DNA from: Membranipora membranacea
Lineage: Eukaryota; Bryozoa; Gymnolaemata; Cheilostomatida; Membraniporidae
Direction of reading: 5' to 3'
NCBI GenBank assembly: GCA_914767715.1
Contig: OU612067.1
Span: 32,402,162 to 32,466,161 of the forward strand
DNA length: 64,000 nucleotides
The translations under genes and the position numbers were made by a program. The notes under the pieces are model-generated. The model was not told the origin of the DNA. It did no database searches and saw only the letters and a program-made list of their open reading frames with translations. Of this stretch, positions 11,915 through 24,001 are shown piece after piece (position 1 is the stretch's first letter; each line of letters begins with the position of its first letter).

Positions 11915-12920
11915 GTCAAGACATGCTAAGTCCAATCCAACACTCGGGTGTTCTGTGATGGGGCATGTCTATAGCACTCATGCAGCACCAACGACGATGC
12001 TGTATAGGCCTTAGAGTCTGTGAGACCTTTCCCAGACAGAATCTGCAACACTTTTTACAACACCATTAGGCCTACAGAAAAAGTACAGTTCTGTATGGGC
12101 AATAGCCGTTCTTATAAAAAAAAAACTTAGTAGATGGTTTGTTGGTGCAGCCAATGCTGCAATGGAAGACATAGTTTAGGTACTAAGTATGATCCAACAC
12201 ACAAGTGTTGTAAGATATGTTGTCCGACTTGTCTTACAGCACTCCCGAACCATGGATTTTTAATGATATAGGCTGTGTAACAATGCTGTATTGTTTTTAA
12301 GAACAATACTGTAGAGGCCATAAGTGCTGTAAGAATGTCCTTCAACATGTCTTACAACACCCAGCGGCGGTTTTTAGTGCCCATTCAGAAATTGCATAAA
12401 TTCTTGTAATAACCCATCGGCAGCAACCATTAGACCAACATTTATGCTGTTCTGAATGGGCATGTAAGACAATGTAAGATATGTCCCATACAGCACCTGG
12501 CACCTGTATTACAGCACCGTCGCCATAGGCGGTTTTTAGTGACTATAACCGTTGCTGGACACAGGTGTTGTAACCCATGTGCCAGGTGCTGTTTGGGACA
12601 TGTCTTACAACACTCTCAAGGCCTATAAAGCATCGTTGTTTGTGCTGTCGGGGCGACATGGATGCTGCAAGAAATGTCCAATACAGCACCTGCCACATGG
12701 ATTGGACTAAGTGCTATTCAATAATAACTACTCCCTAATATATGGCTAATATCTAATCCCTAATATATGGCTAATTCAGCATGAGTAGTAGAGGGTTTGT
12801 TGTTGCAGCCTGTGTCGTGTTCTAAGACATAATTTAGGTGCTAAGTTCAATTCAATGCAGCTCTGCCTTATGGGCCTGGAGTTCTGTTACAAATGTCCCA
12901 TACAACACCTACAACAAATT
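11915..12920. repeat. Hairpin-rich foldback block of ~1 kb
   Basis: An outer imperfect inverted repeat pairs about 11918-12018 with 12608-12718 (GCTAAGTCCAATCCA against TGGATTGGACTAAGTGC; ACGATGCTGTATAGGCCTT against its complement near 12612). A nested near-perfect 36 bp pair lies at 12482-12517 and 12565-12600, sharing CAGCACCTGGCAC. A further pair joins GTGCCCATTCAGAA near 12378 with TTCTGAATGGGCAT near 12451. A direct repeat joins about 12120-12195 with 12782-12860 (GGTTTGTTG, then CATAATTTAGGTGCTAAGT-type text). Fragments of the CTTACAACAC motif occur throughout on both strands. No coding potential is convincing. It looks like a foldback transposon or a nest of MITEs. Confidence 0.7.
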
Positions 12921-13384
12921 TGTGTTGTTGATTTCCATGACATCTACATCTCCTGACATTAACTAAGACTGCTATATAACAGGTCTTCTCCAATATTTGA
13001 CTGGCACCTCTCTCTCTGACACCATCCTCTCTTTCTTGTTCACCATCGGGTCTTTATGTTCCACATGTTTCTTCATCTTCTCTCTCTCCAATCTGACCTA
13101 TTGCTCTGGTATAGGCCCAGGTCACCGACTACAAATCCCAGACCAATGATCATGAATTGCTAACTGATATTACCGGTGGTTTAGCACATAACTATAAATT
13201 CCAGAAAATGGTAGCTTCTAGATGAGCCTATCCGAATGTGTTTTTTTTCGCACTTTATAGTCACACTCATTCGAATCATGTGGAATTCGTCCTATAGCCT
13301 AACTCAATTTTTTACCAATTGATTCATCTGTTATTCCCTTTTTAGGTGAGCATTGCAGACAGAGTAAGATATCTCACAGGGAAA

Positions 13385-16300
13385 ATGACTTATAATTGGA
13401 GAAGGATTGCTGTCCCACGGACTGAGGTAGACTTGAAGACTTTGCTATCTTGTGGACAATCCTTCACCTGGCGAGAGACAGGCGAGAATATTTGGTCAAA
13501 TGTTCTCCAGAGCAGATTGTTTTCTGTGCGCCAGACTGACTCGGAACTTGTATGGTGTGTCCACCTTGACAAGCAAGAGAAACCACCGGCTGGTACAGTA
13601 GTTAAACATGAGCCAACGGCTAGTGTTGATGCAAGTGTCAAATCCGGTAGTAAACCGCTAAAAAAGGGACGCAAATCTGCTGTGAAAACTGAAGTTTCAA
13701 ATGTTATCAGCAGCAAAGATGAGGGTCCGACTGCTTCCAAAATTAGTAAACTGGATGTGAAAAGCTTTGGAGACACTGTAACTGATAATGATGTGAAGTC
13801 TGAGGCCATACTGCGAGATTACTTCCAGCTTAGTATTAATCTCGGGTCTTTGTATGATACTTGGTCTGAAGCTGATACTCACTTTGCTAAGATTGCCGAG
13901 TCGCTTCCAGGAATAAGGATTCTCAGACAAGATCCCACAGAGAATCTTTTCAGCTTCATCTGTTCATCAAACAATCACATATCACGTATCAGCAGCATGG
14001 TGCTTAAACTCTCAGAGAATTATGGGACACGAGTAGGCACGGTTGGAGACATAGACTTCTACAGTTTCCCAGAAGCTGCAGATCTCTGTGGATCTGGTGT
14101 TGAACAGAAGCTTAGAGAACTAGGATTCGGGTACAGGTAAGGCTTAATGTGCGACTTAGCTGGTCAATTGTCAGAAGTTGTCAGGTCAATGATGATGTGT
14201 CATGATCATTATGCGAGTTAATCTGAGTAATTTTTAGAAACAAAGGCTTTTATAGACACTCTGAACGAACGTACTTCTCTATGGGCTCGAAACTAAAGGT
14301 CCAGATCAAGAGCTTGATTAGATACTAGAATACTAAAATCCATTATGCTTTTCAACACACTTTGTCATGTGCCCTATAGGGAATTCCCTTTATCAAGGTC
14401 ACAGCCTTGGTGATACTCCATTACATTGTGTTTTACATACAGCAGGTATTGCGCCCTATATCTCAACACCGGATAGCAGCAGAGTGATCCAAATTGGTGG
14501 GTATACGTGATGACACATGAATATTCTAAATCTGGCTTCCATTAGTCTCTCAACCCATTCCTTGTCCATTAGCCTTTAGCCTTACTATTAACAACTTAGT
14601 TCTTTGTCTGTTTCTCAGGGCTAAGTTTATTGCTAAAACAGCGAAAATCATGCATGAGGAGAGATCAGAAGGATGGCTGCATACTTTGAGGACTCTACCA
14701 TATGATGAATGTATAGCAGAGCTTGTCAAGCTACAGGGAGTAGGTCGCAAGGTAAGATATTATGTTGTTGGGCATTTATCAGTATTCCACAATGTAATTA
14801 TCTGGATTTCAAGTTAATCCAAGTCAAAGATGACACGACCGAACTTTACCTGATAATTTCTGGATATTCCAGGTTAAATTGCATTTTGGGAATGTTGAAA
14901 AAAAAAGTCTGTAGATTGTGTTTCAGGGACACATTGTAAATTGTATTCTCAAGTGTGGGATAATACTGATAGGCCTACTGCAGTAAATTGGTGGTTGGTG
15001 GTTTTCCTAATTTGTTTGTGATAAATGGGCTAGAACACTTATCCCACAGCACTGAAGGTATGCTACATTGCTGCCATTTTCAACATTTCTATCCATAGCT
15101 GACAGAATTTATCCATCAGGCTTTCCTTACAAATATAAATATCACTGAGCTTTGAACCCTTTGACAAAACTTGCATCAGGGCTATATAGTCTCACATACA
15201 TCAAAAGAAATTTTGCGTGAATATTTTCACTTTCGAATTGTTATGTTGGAAGTTAGCTCTTTCCTAACCTGTCTGAGTTGGGTGTAAGTAACTGTGTGGT
15301 GACTTTCGTCCTCACTTCTCAACATCAATTTTGACGATGTGTGCTTTTGTTGCAAAAAGGTATCTGTAAGCATTGTGCTGCCTAGCGCAAAGTCAACTTG
15401 TAAAAATTACTTGTCTTTCTTTGGTAGGGACAAGAACCCAATTGCTTTTTGTCAGCTCGGCTCCTACAGTTGAAGCTCCCTGTAAGTAGTATCTGTATGT
15501 ATTGAGTATCTCAATATGTAACTGTTTTGATATTCTCACCTCTGAGGTACTATAATAAATTGTTATTTATCATATGACAGGTGGCTGATTGTGTAGCTCT
15601 GATGTCTCTAGATAAGCCTCATGTAGTACCAGTAGATACTCATGTATTACAGATAGCTGCTAGAGATTATAGGATACCAGGTAAGTGAGGCTCTCACATA
15701 ACCTCAGATATAAACAGTTAAGTGAGGCTCTGAGTGATAGCGGAATTGGGCGTGCTGATAGCATTACCAAAACGCAGGCGATCATCATGTCCAACCATAC
15801 GTCTAAATTGATTGTATGAAGTATAACTCATATTCTGAAAACCAACTTATATTCAAAGTCAAACAAATAACAAGCGCCATGGACTCTCCCCTGAAAATAC
15901 TTTTGACCGACAATAATGACTTATTTAGGAGATTTGAGAAAGCCTTCAAGGACATGAGGGGGAAGGAAATTTATCTTCAAACTCATATCCCATCACTTCC
16001 CTCCATCTTTTTACTCATAAATCTAGAGGTCAATTTCTCATTTATACAAAGTCTACATGATTATTTAATATATTAACCTAGCATATTTCTTGTTTGACGT
16101 AACATTTAAGGATTGTCCTCTCCTTGACATTAAGGAGACAACTCTAAGCAACAATTATGAACATTTTTTGAAACCGTTGATGATTTTTGAGTACATGGCT
16201 ACATTCAGTCTCACTTCATTGACACTAAAGAGTCGTCTGTGTAAATCAGTTGAACCAATCAATGAGCCATGAATGTCATTTACTCAGAGCATCAGTAACT

Positions 16301-19300
16301 TTGATTACAAACCTTCATAAGAAAGTGCAAAGATGTCTCAAAATTTGTTAGCTGATTTGATATCCAAAGTCTACCTTTGATGGACTAACATGTAGACTTA
16401 AATACGGTTTGCAAGCTGAATATACTCCATTGTATATTTATATTCTCTTACTTCAATCTTCAGTAATTGGTTACGGGTCACTACCATTCTATGGTAAAAA
16501 ATGTGTTGAATGTTTTTATGTCGTACGGATAACCTCACAGAGTAAGGATATACCTCAATCCTGACTCTGTCACAATACAGTTTCCTCTTACGTAACTGAC
16601 TATATATTTTGTATTTGCAGGGATAAGTAAAGATATGAAGTCTCTCACACCAGCCATTCATGACAAGATTGCAAAGTACTTTGTTGATTTATATGGTAAG
16701 TTTGTATTCTCAAATTCTTGTTACTCATAGTAATTATATACACCAAGGTAGCTGGGGCTGAATCCATCAATTCATATCACGTTTTTTTTGCCAGCAGTTC
16801 CAGATCTGAGCATTCATTAGCTATTCTATTTACTTCAGAAAACTAACAGTATAAATCAGATGAATAACCAATGAGTCCTATCATACAAGTATAATCCGTA
16901 TATTTTAAATTATGAAAGTTCTGACATCCAGTTCTAACACCAACTGTATACAATGAAAACAATCGAGGACAGATCCTTGTGGGGTGCCAGTGTTGGTAAT
17001 AAGTGTGTCTGAGAGTAAATCATTATCTGATATTGTTCATGTAGTCCGTGAGGAAGCTTATAATCCATTGTGTAATGTTTGAGTCAAGGTGTTGCAGTGA
17101 TGGGATAAGGTATTCTGGGCTGATTTTAATCAAGGAATAAAAAGCGGAGAGTCGTTTTTCTGAGCTTCATCAGTGAAGTTGGTTATTGGTTGTTGTGAGG
17201 CACATAACTGCGTCTTGAGTTGAGCTGTTCGTTCTATATGCAAATTCGTTTGGGTTCATTGGTGTATGTTGTGCTACATAGTGTTTGATGAGTTTTTCCA
17301 GCATCTACATAGCCAGCTTGTACGAGCTCTTGGTCAGTCGCTAATCTTTTCGCTGAGTAGGTTTGCTAAATTTTGGTACAGGTTTAATGATAGCTGTTTT
17401 GTGTTGTTGTTGTGTGGTTTTCAACAGGGTGTGTGAGGAGTTTGGTAATTACTGGCACTAGTTGAATTTAGGATGAATGAAAAAGGCTTCATCTTCAAAA
17501 GAAGTATAACTTAAGGGAAATTTTCAACATTTTCTTGGTCTGTTCGTCATAGAAACAAAATATTGGCCGTATAGCTACCTAAGACTCTGAAAAGATATAT
17601 CATTGTATTTACCGTCGATATGGGATTGTTCACTTTCTCATACCTGCAATGTCCTATCATTTCATGAGCAAGTGTCTACTTAATACCTCACCAGGAAGCT
17701 AAAATATCTTTGCTATCCTCCCTTCATTCGTTCTTATACATGTCATCCATTTCTAATCAATCTCGGAGTTTTTGCAGGTGCCCATACAAAACTGATTCCA
17801 TAATATTGTGGTTGTTAATTGGCATTGTTCCCCCAGTATTCTAGTATTCCCAGGCCTTTCATATGGTGACAATGAAATGGATTTAAAAAACAGCATTGAG
17901 TCATTGGTATTATTGTGAATAACCATGATTTTTGTAAAGTAAACATAATACAGTAGATTAGTGAACTTGCGTTGCACTGAATTAAGGAAGTTGGTCTTGT
18001 AAGCTTGTGCCTGTATAGCTATAATCTGTGAGCAGTGCTAAAAGGTTCACAACATTCATTGACATACTCTGAGAAACTCTGAGAAAATGAGGACTGCCAA
18101 CTGTCTCTCTACTTGGGTGTGTGCGGTGAGTATTCTGACATTCTTACAACTCATTTTGGTGATCTTGTGATTTTAATTCTCTACATTTACCATTTCCTGA
18201 TACTAGCTGAGGTGTTGTGCTAGATACTTTGAATGGCCTTGATTTTATTTTTTTTTAATGCTGATTATTATGTGATTAATTTGCAGTTGTCATTAGTTTT
18301 TGCGGTGGCAAATCAAACAACGACTCCACAACAGACTACAACACAACTGGTAACGGCGCAACCAATAACCCAACAATCGACAACACAGCAACCAATGACA
18401 CCCCAACCAACAACACCGCAACCGATAAATCTCCAACCATCAACACAGCAGACTACAGTGCATGCTCCCGCAACACATCCCTCCTCAGCGCAGACAGGTA
18501 CAGCCCGATCGACTACAGCCCAACCTGGTACAGTGCAATCTACTCTGACTACTTCCACAATCTCTAACGCTGCTACAGTTAACACGTCCAGTAACTCAAA
18601 CTCCTCTATTATGACAACTTTAACAACACCAGCCAACTCTACTGAGACATCGTCAAGGATGAACCACACAGTCCCTGGCAACAGCAATAATACTGCATCA
18701 CCTCTTACACCACATGACAGAAATGGAACAACATCACCTAGTGGTGAGTCATCAGATCATCGCTGTTGCCCTGGTTACCCCTAATTTATTAACCAATGAA
18801 CCTAAAATCACAATATCACTAGCTGATCAATAAATTCTTACTCTTTTTTATTTCTCAGTAATTGCTACAAAAAAAAACATGAATGTTTCAATTTGTCCAT
18901 ATATTTTTTGACGCGACATGACTTTGCTGACTTTTGCTGTTTACAACTACATAGCATAATCCTTCTTATCACACCTTGATCGGTATCCAGCCCGCCGTAA
19001 CTCTGCTGTGGTATTACAGGTCCAAGATGTCTCCCACCTCCTTCATTGTCTGATGCTAGCCCTGAACCCAGCAGGCAGTTGTACAGTGTAGGGGATGTTG
19101 TTAACTATGAATGTAAGGAAGGATATAGGATGGAGTGTAACCAGAGCGTTGTGTGCTCCCTGGAGGGAATCTGGACCTTTGGGAGGTGCCTGCCTGGATG
19201 TTTAAAGATAGGTGAGGTTATCTACTGGTATAGTTTTCTGTACAGAGGCCATGAAAGCAAGTCACCTCAAACAATTTCTTGAGTCAGGTTTTCTTCCTTG

Positions 19301-22300
19301 TTATGAGAATGATTTATTGACAAAACTTCTGTCACTTACACTTCCTCATAGCAGTAGAAAAATATTAAAATGCGAATATTTACATAAAGTAGCTTTCCTG
19401 CGTATTATATTGTGTAAGAAGCACAATCAAATAGCAGAAGATACAATAAAGGCTTTGTACCGATAAGAGGAGCGGGCAAGTGCTGAAAGTGCTTTCGGTA
19501 TTGTCTCTGCATATGTCACCATGGAATTTTCAACAGCTCTGTCATTTTTTTCTGTTGATCAATATTTGTCTGATACACCTTGTAGGTTCCTCAGGAACAC
19601 TAAAAGTAATTCAGACCGAGGATATCATACTGATAAGTGCTCTTGTTGGTGGCTCCATTCTTCTAGCTGCTGTGTTGATATTAGCTGCATGTCTTTGTAT
19701 GAAGAGGTGGGTAGATAATAAATAATTTTCACTGCCGAATACCTGTCAGTTTATTTTCTGAAATGTTATACATTTCTTCCTGAAACACTGTGTGAGTTTT
19801 TATATTGGTACTGCTTTTCGTATTTGTTTTGTAACATATCAGATTTCAATTGACGACCTATTCAACCAGCCTCCTGCTTGGATGGATGGTGTGGAATAGT
19901 GACCATGTACCATGGATATGATTGTTGCGAAGAAGAAAGGTGCATTTATTGTAAAATTCTGAGATTCTTGTCATGCTAAAAGTTATGGGATCAACTAGTC
20001 AGTTAAAGTTTTGTTCATTCTGTTATAGCCGCAAGAAAAGTAAAAAGGAAGTTGGGGAAGAAAATGCAGTGCAGCTGAGTCAAAACAATTTATATAAGCC
20101 AGCTGAGTTATACTTATAAAAGTTTGGCTGCCCATTTCGCCAATGAAGGCTTCATGTCATGGGTCAAAGAAAGGAGATCATTACTGCTGACTCATACAAA
20201 AATGGATACATTATTATTTTTATTATTAATTCTTAGAGGGTTTCCTTGATGTGGTCTCTCGAGAATACTACTCTATTCTTATCTCATAATACCTTTTCTA
20301 TTCAACTTTGAATATAGATTCAAAACAGCCTAGGGCCTATTATTTATTTTTATTTTATGATCAGAGATTAGTATTACATGAAAGACTTTTGTTTGTATCT
20401 TGTTTGAATTAAATATTCATGCCATGCTTTTGTTGTGTGTCATGTTACTTCCTCATCAATGCAAAAGGCCACTCCCAGAGTCCCTAACAACTCAGCTGTC
20501 TTTATGTAATAGCTTCTTGTGTCATTCAAAGATGACTCAATACTAGGAGTGAGCTATGGTGATGTATACAAATATGTACAAACAAGATGCAATGCATCCA
20601 AGAATTTTAAGGTGCAAAGCCAAACTGTTTATTCATTAGGGAAATGTACGGTTGCATATCTTCAATTGAACCTACAACATAAGAACAGGCCATACAAGCC
20701 CAAAGTTTGTATACATGGCTGGCAACTTAGCCAAACAAAAAATAAATAATTATATCCTGAGACCTCAAGATCATATTTTTATTTTTATTTGTTTTTGACA
20801 ACCTAGAATGACAAATTGAAAATTCTTGGGTATAAAACCTGGCGACAAACTTGGTGATGTGAAAAGTTTCTGAATACTGCCAGCTAGAAACTCCTACCTT
20901 GTCGATTCTTACATTGAACTTGGTAATCTAGAGGAAGAACACACTATTTTTGGCTAAAGAAACAGGAAGGAGCCAGAATGAAGCGAACATTTAGCATGGA
21001 TAGAGTATATCTTTTGGTAAGTTAATAGCGAAACATTTTCCATTAAGATTCTATTTAACCATACAAGGCAGCTGATAATTGTCTTCAATTGTGCTTCCAC
21101 GCCTACAATTGTATTTGAATAATGTAAAAATGTAACTAAATTAAACTGCGGTGTACATGCCAACATTATCCTTCAATTATGAAATATTGCACTTCCTTTC
21201 ACTGACACCACTAAATTTGAATTCACTGGTACCTATAAAACATTGGTATTGAGCTAAATTATTATTATTTTTAGATATGCGTGTTCCTGTGCATTGTGTT
21301 CTCTAACAGATGCATTGGCTTTTCGACAACAACATCACCACAAGTGACCACCACCTATGCAGCGAATATTTCTGACACGGCTACTCCTCTGAACAACGGT
21401 TCTTTAAATTTCTCTACCACTGCATTAGACCCTCCTAGTGTCAACAACACGACAACCATCAATGGCAACCAGACAACAACTTTTGCAACAACCACCATAA
21501 AACGGAATGAAACAACAGCTGTGCCACCAAGTACTACCGGCGCTAACCTGAATGTCACACAAGATCTCTCACCGAATACTACAAGTGAATGCCAAGACGT
21601 GACAATGGCTCCATCAAATTCAACCACCTTATCCCCAAATATAACAACTGCTGTACCATGTCAAAGCTTAAACAGTTCTACAACAGCTGCTGTTCCAGTC
21701 AATCTTACCACAATCATCCCTTTATACAATACCACAACAACCCCTCATCCGTGTGAACTAACAAACCAATCAACAACAGTCAACCCCCTCTTTAACATCT
21801 CCACCACCACAGCAGTCTCTCCTAGTGAAAACGACACCTTCACCACCCCACTCCCTCTAAATGACACAAGCTCAGCCCCAAACTGCTCAACCCATGTGTC
21901 GCCGTGTAACAGTTGTACAACTGTCACCATTACAACTGTGACATCTGTAACAACTGTTACATCAATTTCTTCCCCATCGTGTGATTCTACTGGTGCAACT
22001 GCAGATTCACACTCATCGGTGACTTCATCAGCAATTGCTACCTGTAATGGTGCAGACGCAACAACTGGTTCCCCTCCTAATGATACAGCTGTCTCGCCAT
22101 GCGAGAGTGATAATGTAACAACTCCTTCTCCCCCAACCAACACAACAATCATTACACTTTCTCCCTGTGATACTCCAGACTCAAATGTCACGACTCCTTC
22201 CCATAACATTAGTACCCCCTCACCACCCTGTACTGACACTAATCTTACTACAACCCAGTTCTCTGATACCACAGGCCCTATACTTGATCCATGTCAAACC

Positions 22301-24001
22301 AGCAACTCCTCTACTACCCCTTCATCAAATGTCACAGCCAACTCACCAACAGACAGCGGAAACAATAACACCACCACTAATGCTACACAACACACTGATA
22401 CAACCACTACTAACTCCTCAGACTGCGCAGGCACTCATGCTCAAGGTCAATGGGGTGCTGATTTAACAACAGCTGGTAGTTTGGGATGTAAATTCTCTCT
22501 GAGCATGGCTACTTTGTCCTTTCCGTTGTTGATTATTACCACTGTCATTTATGTTTGAGTCATTTTGTTAGCAGATCTAAAATTTACTGCCACCATAATG
22601 CCAAATCAGAAATCCAATTGTATCCAACTTACAAGCATGATACTCATTTTAGTCTATGATTTTGTTTGTCTTTGTCTGGTTTCAAGCACTTTTGAATGCT
22701 GTTTTTTCACTTGTTACCAAGTTCATTTTTCATTGTTTTCTTCATTTTTGTGTCAGTACCTTTGACATAAATCAAATTGTTTTATTACCTTGAGATTTTC
22801 ATCTATAATCGTGCTGCTTTGATGGTGTGGTATTATCTCAGTAACCTTTATTCAATATTTCCTACTATGATAATTGTGTGCTTAGAATATGCTTGGGGGC
22901 AACCTTATGTTAACTGTTGTGATGTGAATTTCGATTAAAAGACATCAAAAACCTCAATTTGCCTAGTTATTTCGTAGGAGACTGTTGTCTCCCGATGTAT
23001 TGGAGGAATCTTTTGCATTTGAGATTTTTTCCATGTGGACTGTCTATAAAAAAAGCCGGCAGTCCTCTGTCATATTATCGATACAAATAACCATTGACGA
23101 TTGATATAATCAGTACAACACAACATACAAACCAAAGCTGACATGGTTCTAGCACTGTTCAGAGCAAAATTAAGACTCAAGGTGCGCAAGGCGGCGTCAT
23201 AAACATGACAATATCTGATGTTAATATGGTGTGGCCAGTGCTACGAAAGTGAGCAAGGATAACCTCCCTAGTAAAAATTGCAAAATATAAGTTAAAATCA
23301 ATGGTCAGACTTGATAAGAATTTTAAAGTCAGGCAGTAAGAACTAAGTCAAGATTTTGACAGCGTAAAATTGCAAAGCTCTCTCTGGAAATTTTTTTTGA
23401 CACCATTAAAAACGTCTCTCTGCTAAGGTATGATGAATATGAGTGGATTAGTGTTGACTGCACTGTACAAGACCAATAGACTACTGGTTCTATATAGCCT
23501 TTATAAAAGCTGAATTCATCCACGAATCTTGATGTATGAAATCATCTGTCATTATAAACACATCGCATGCAAATATATTAATTAGCCATTTTTTTGAGAA
23601 TTTTTATAGAAATGTGGCAGTTCATTTGGCTTGTGCAGTCCACCCTATAATACTCATTATTTGTACCTGAGCATGAGGGACAACTCTAACGATGCCAATA
23701 CCTTTTTTTTAAATTAGAGCATCAAATTTTCGCACTGTTGGGTAACCTTTTAATTCCTTCTCAAGATTTGCGTACTGACCATGTCCATGTGTGATGTCTG
23801 TTTACAGGAGATTATGCTGGCTGGGCGCACACTGTACTCTTTGCTGCCGATCTGAGACAGTTTAGTGATAAAGTCAGACCTGCGGAGAAGAAAAGTAGTG
23901 CAGGCAAAACTAAATCGACTCCTAGCAAAGCTAAATCAGCTGCAGGTAAAACTAAATTAGTGGCTGGTAAAAAGCAGACGAGAAAAAGTAAGAAAGACTA
24001 A
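13385..24001 (+). CDS. OGG1: 8-oxoguanine DNA glycosylase/AP lyase OGG1
   Basis: Removes 8-oxoguanine from DNA and cleaves the abasic strand; nuclear and often mitochondrial. Coding exons are 13385-14136, 14619-14751, 15581-15680, 16621-16695 and 23808-24001, all phase-consistent, giving 417 residues. N-terminal OGG_N domain: [12 protein letters not shown] at residues 20-31. HhH-GPD domain: [20 protein letters not shown] near 180-199, LGFGYRAK near 247-253, helix-hairpin-helix [11 protein letters not shown] with the Schiff-base Lys at 295, and VPVDTH with the catalytic Asp at 314; their 19-residue spacing equals human K249-D268. The end reads [18 protein letters not shown]. Unusual are a ~55-residue Lys/Ser-rich insertion between the two lobes (about 66-140) and a basic tail with AGKTKS-type repeats, likely nuclear-targeting and DNA-contacting. 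I chose the ATG at 13385; an acceptor-like CATTGCAG lies just upstream, so a 5'UTR intron is likely. The last intron is 7.1 kb and contains two other genes. Confidence 0.97.
16940..17470 (-). mobile_element. Decayed non-LTR retrotransposon reverse transcriptase fragment
   Basis: Read on the minus strand, broken frames give RT blocks in the right order: [36 protein letters not shown] and [10 protein letters not shown]. These match the finger/palm region of LINE reverse transcriptases, with GTPQGSV the conserved motif before the catalytic FADD block, which is not present here. Multiple stops and frameshifts show it is long dead. It lies in the last OGG1 intron, opposite to the host gene. Confidence 0.8.
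18087..20119 (+). CDS. Mucin-like membrane protein with one sushi (CCP) domain
   Basis: Five phase-compatible exons (18087-18125, 18287-18743, 19020-19211, 19586-19706, 20029-20119) give 299 residues. A signal peptide of about 21 residues is split by intron 1. A ~145-residue Thr/Gln/Pro/Ser stalk follows with many NxS/T sequons, suited to dense O-glycosylation. Then a sushi-like domain: [31 protein letters not shown], with two extra cysteines (MEC and PGC). A single membrane helix follows ([17 protein letters not shown]) and a basic cytosolic tail ending [11 protein letters not shown]. Type I surface protein, probably adhesive, barrier or complement-like recognition; the ligand is unknown. 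The whole gene lies inside the last OGG1 intron on the same strand. The low-complexity stalk could be mis-ended at exon 2, but the G|GT junctions fit. Confidence 0.85.
20978..22558 (+). CDS. Thr/Ser-rich mucin-like protein, probably GPI-anchored
   Basis: Two exons, 20978-21016 and 21275-22558, give 440 residues. The first coding exon is 39 nt ending in phase 0 inside the signal peptide, exactly like the neighbouring mucin gene. The spliced N-terminus carries the hydrophobic run [15 protein letters not shown]. The body is almost entirely Thr, Ser, Pro and Asn with over 30 N-glycosylation sequons and single cysteines spaced about every 20-35 residues, often in SPC, giving weak repeats such as SPCESDN and SPCDTPD. 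The C-terminus ends in a hydrophobic stretch ([21 protein letters not shown] minus one residue or so) after small residues, with no basic tail, as in GPI-anchor signals. Expected outside the cell as a glycocalyx component. It is nested in the OGG1 intron and is probably a duplicate of the upstream mucin gene that lost the sushi domain. The long minus-strand frames here are codon-bias shadows. Confidence 0.85.

Noticed and set aside
15428-15480. Extra OGG1 exon between coding exons 2 and 3
   Set aside because: Joining exon 2 directly to 15581 restores the conserved GVGRKVADC; this piece would disrupt it.
21745-22272. Long minus-strand frames opposite the mucin stalk
   Set aside because: They mirror the ACN/TCN codon bias of the plus-strand mucin and give Val/Gly-rich peptides typical of such shadows.
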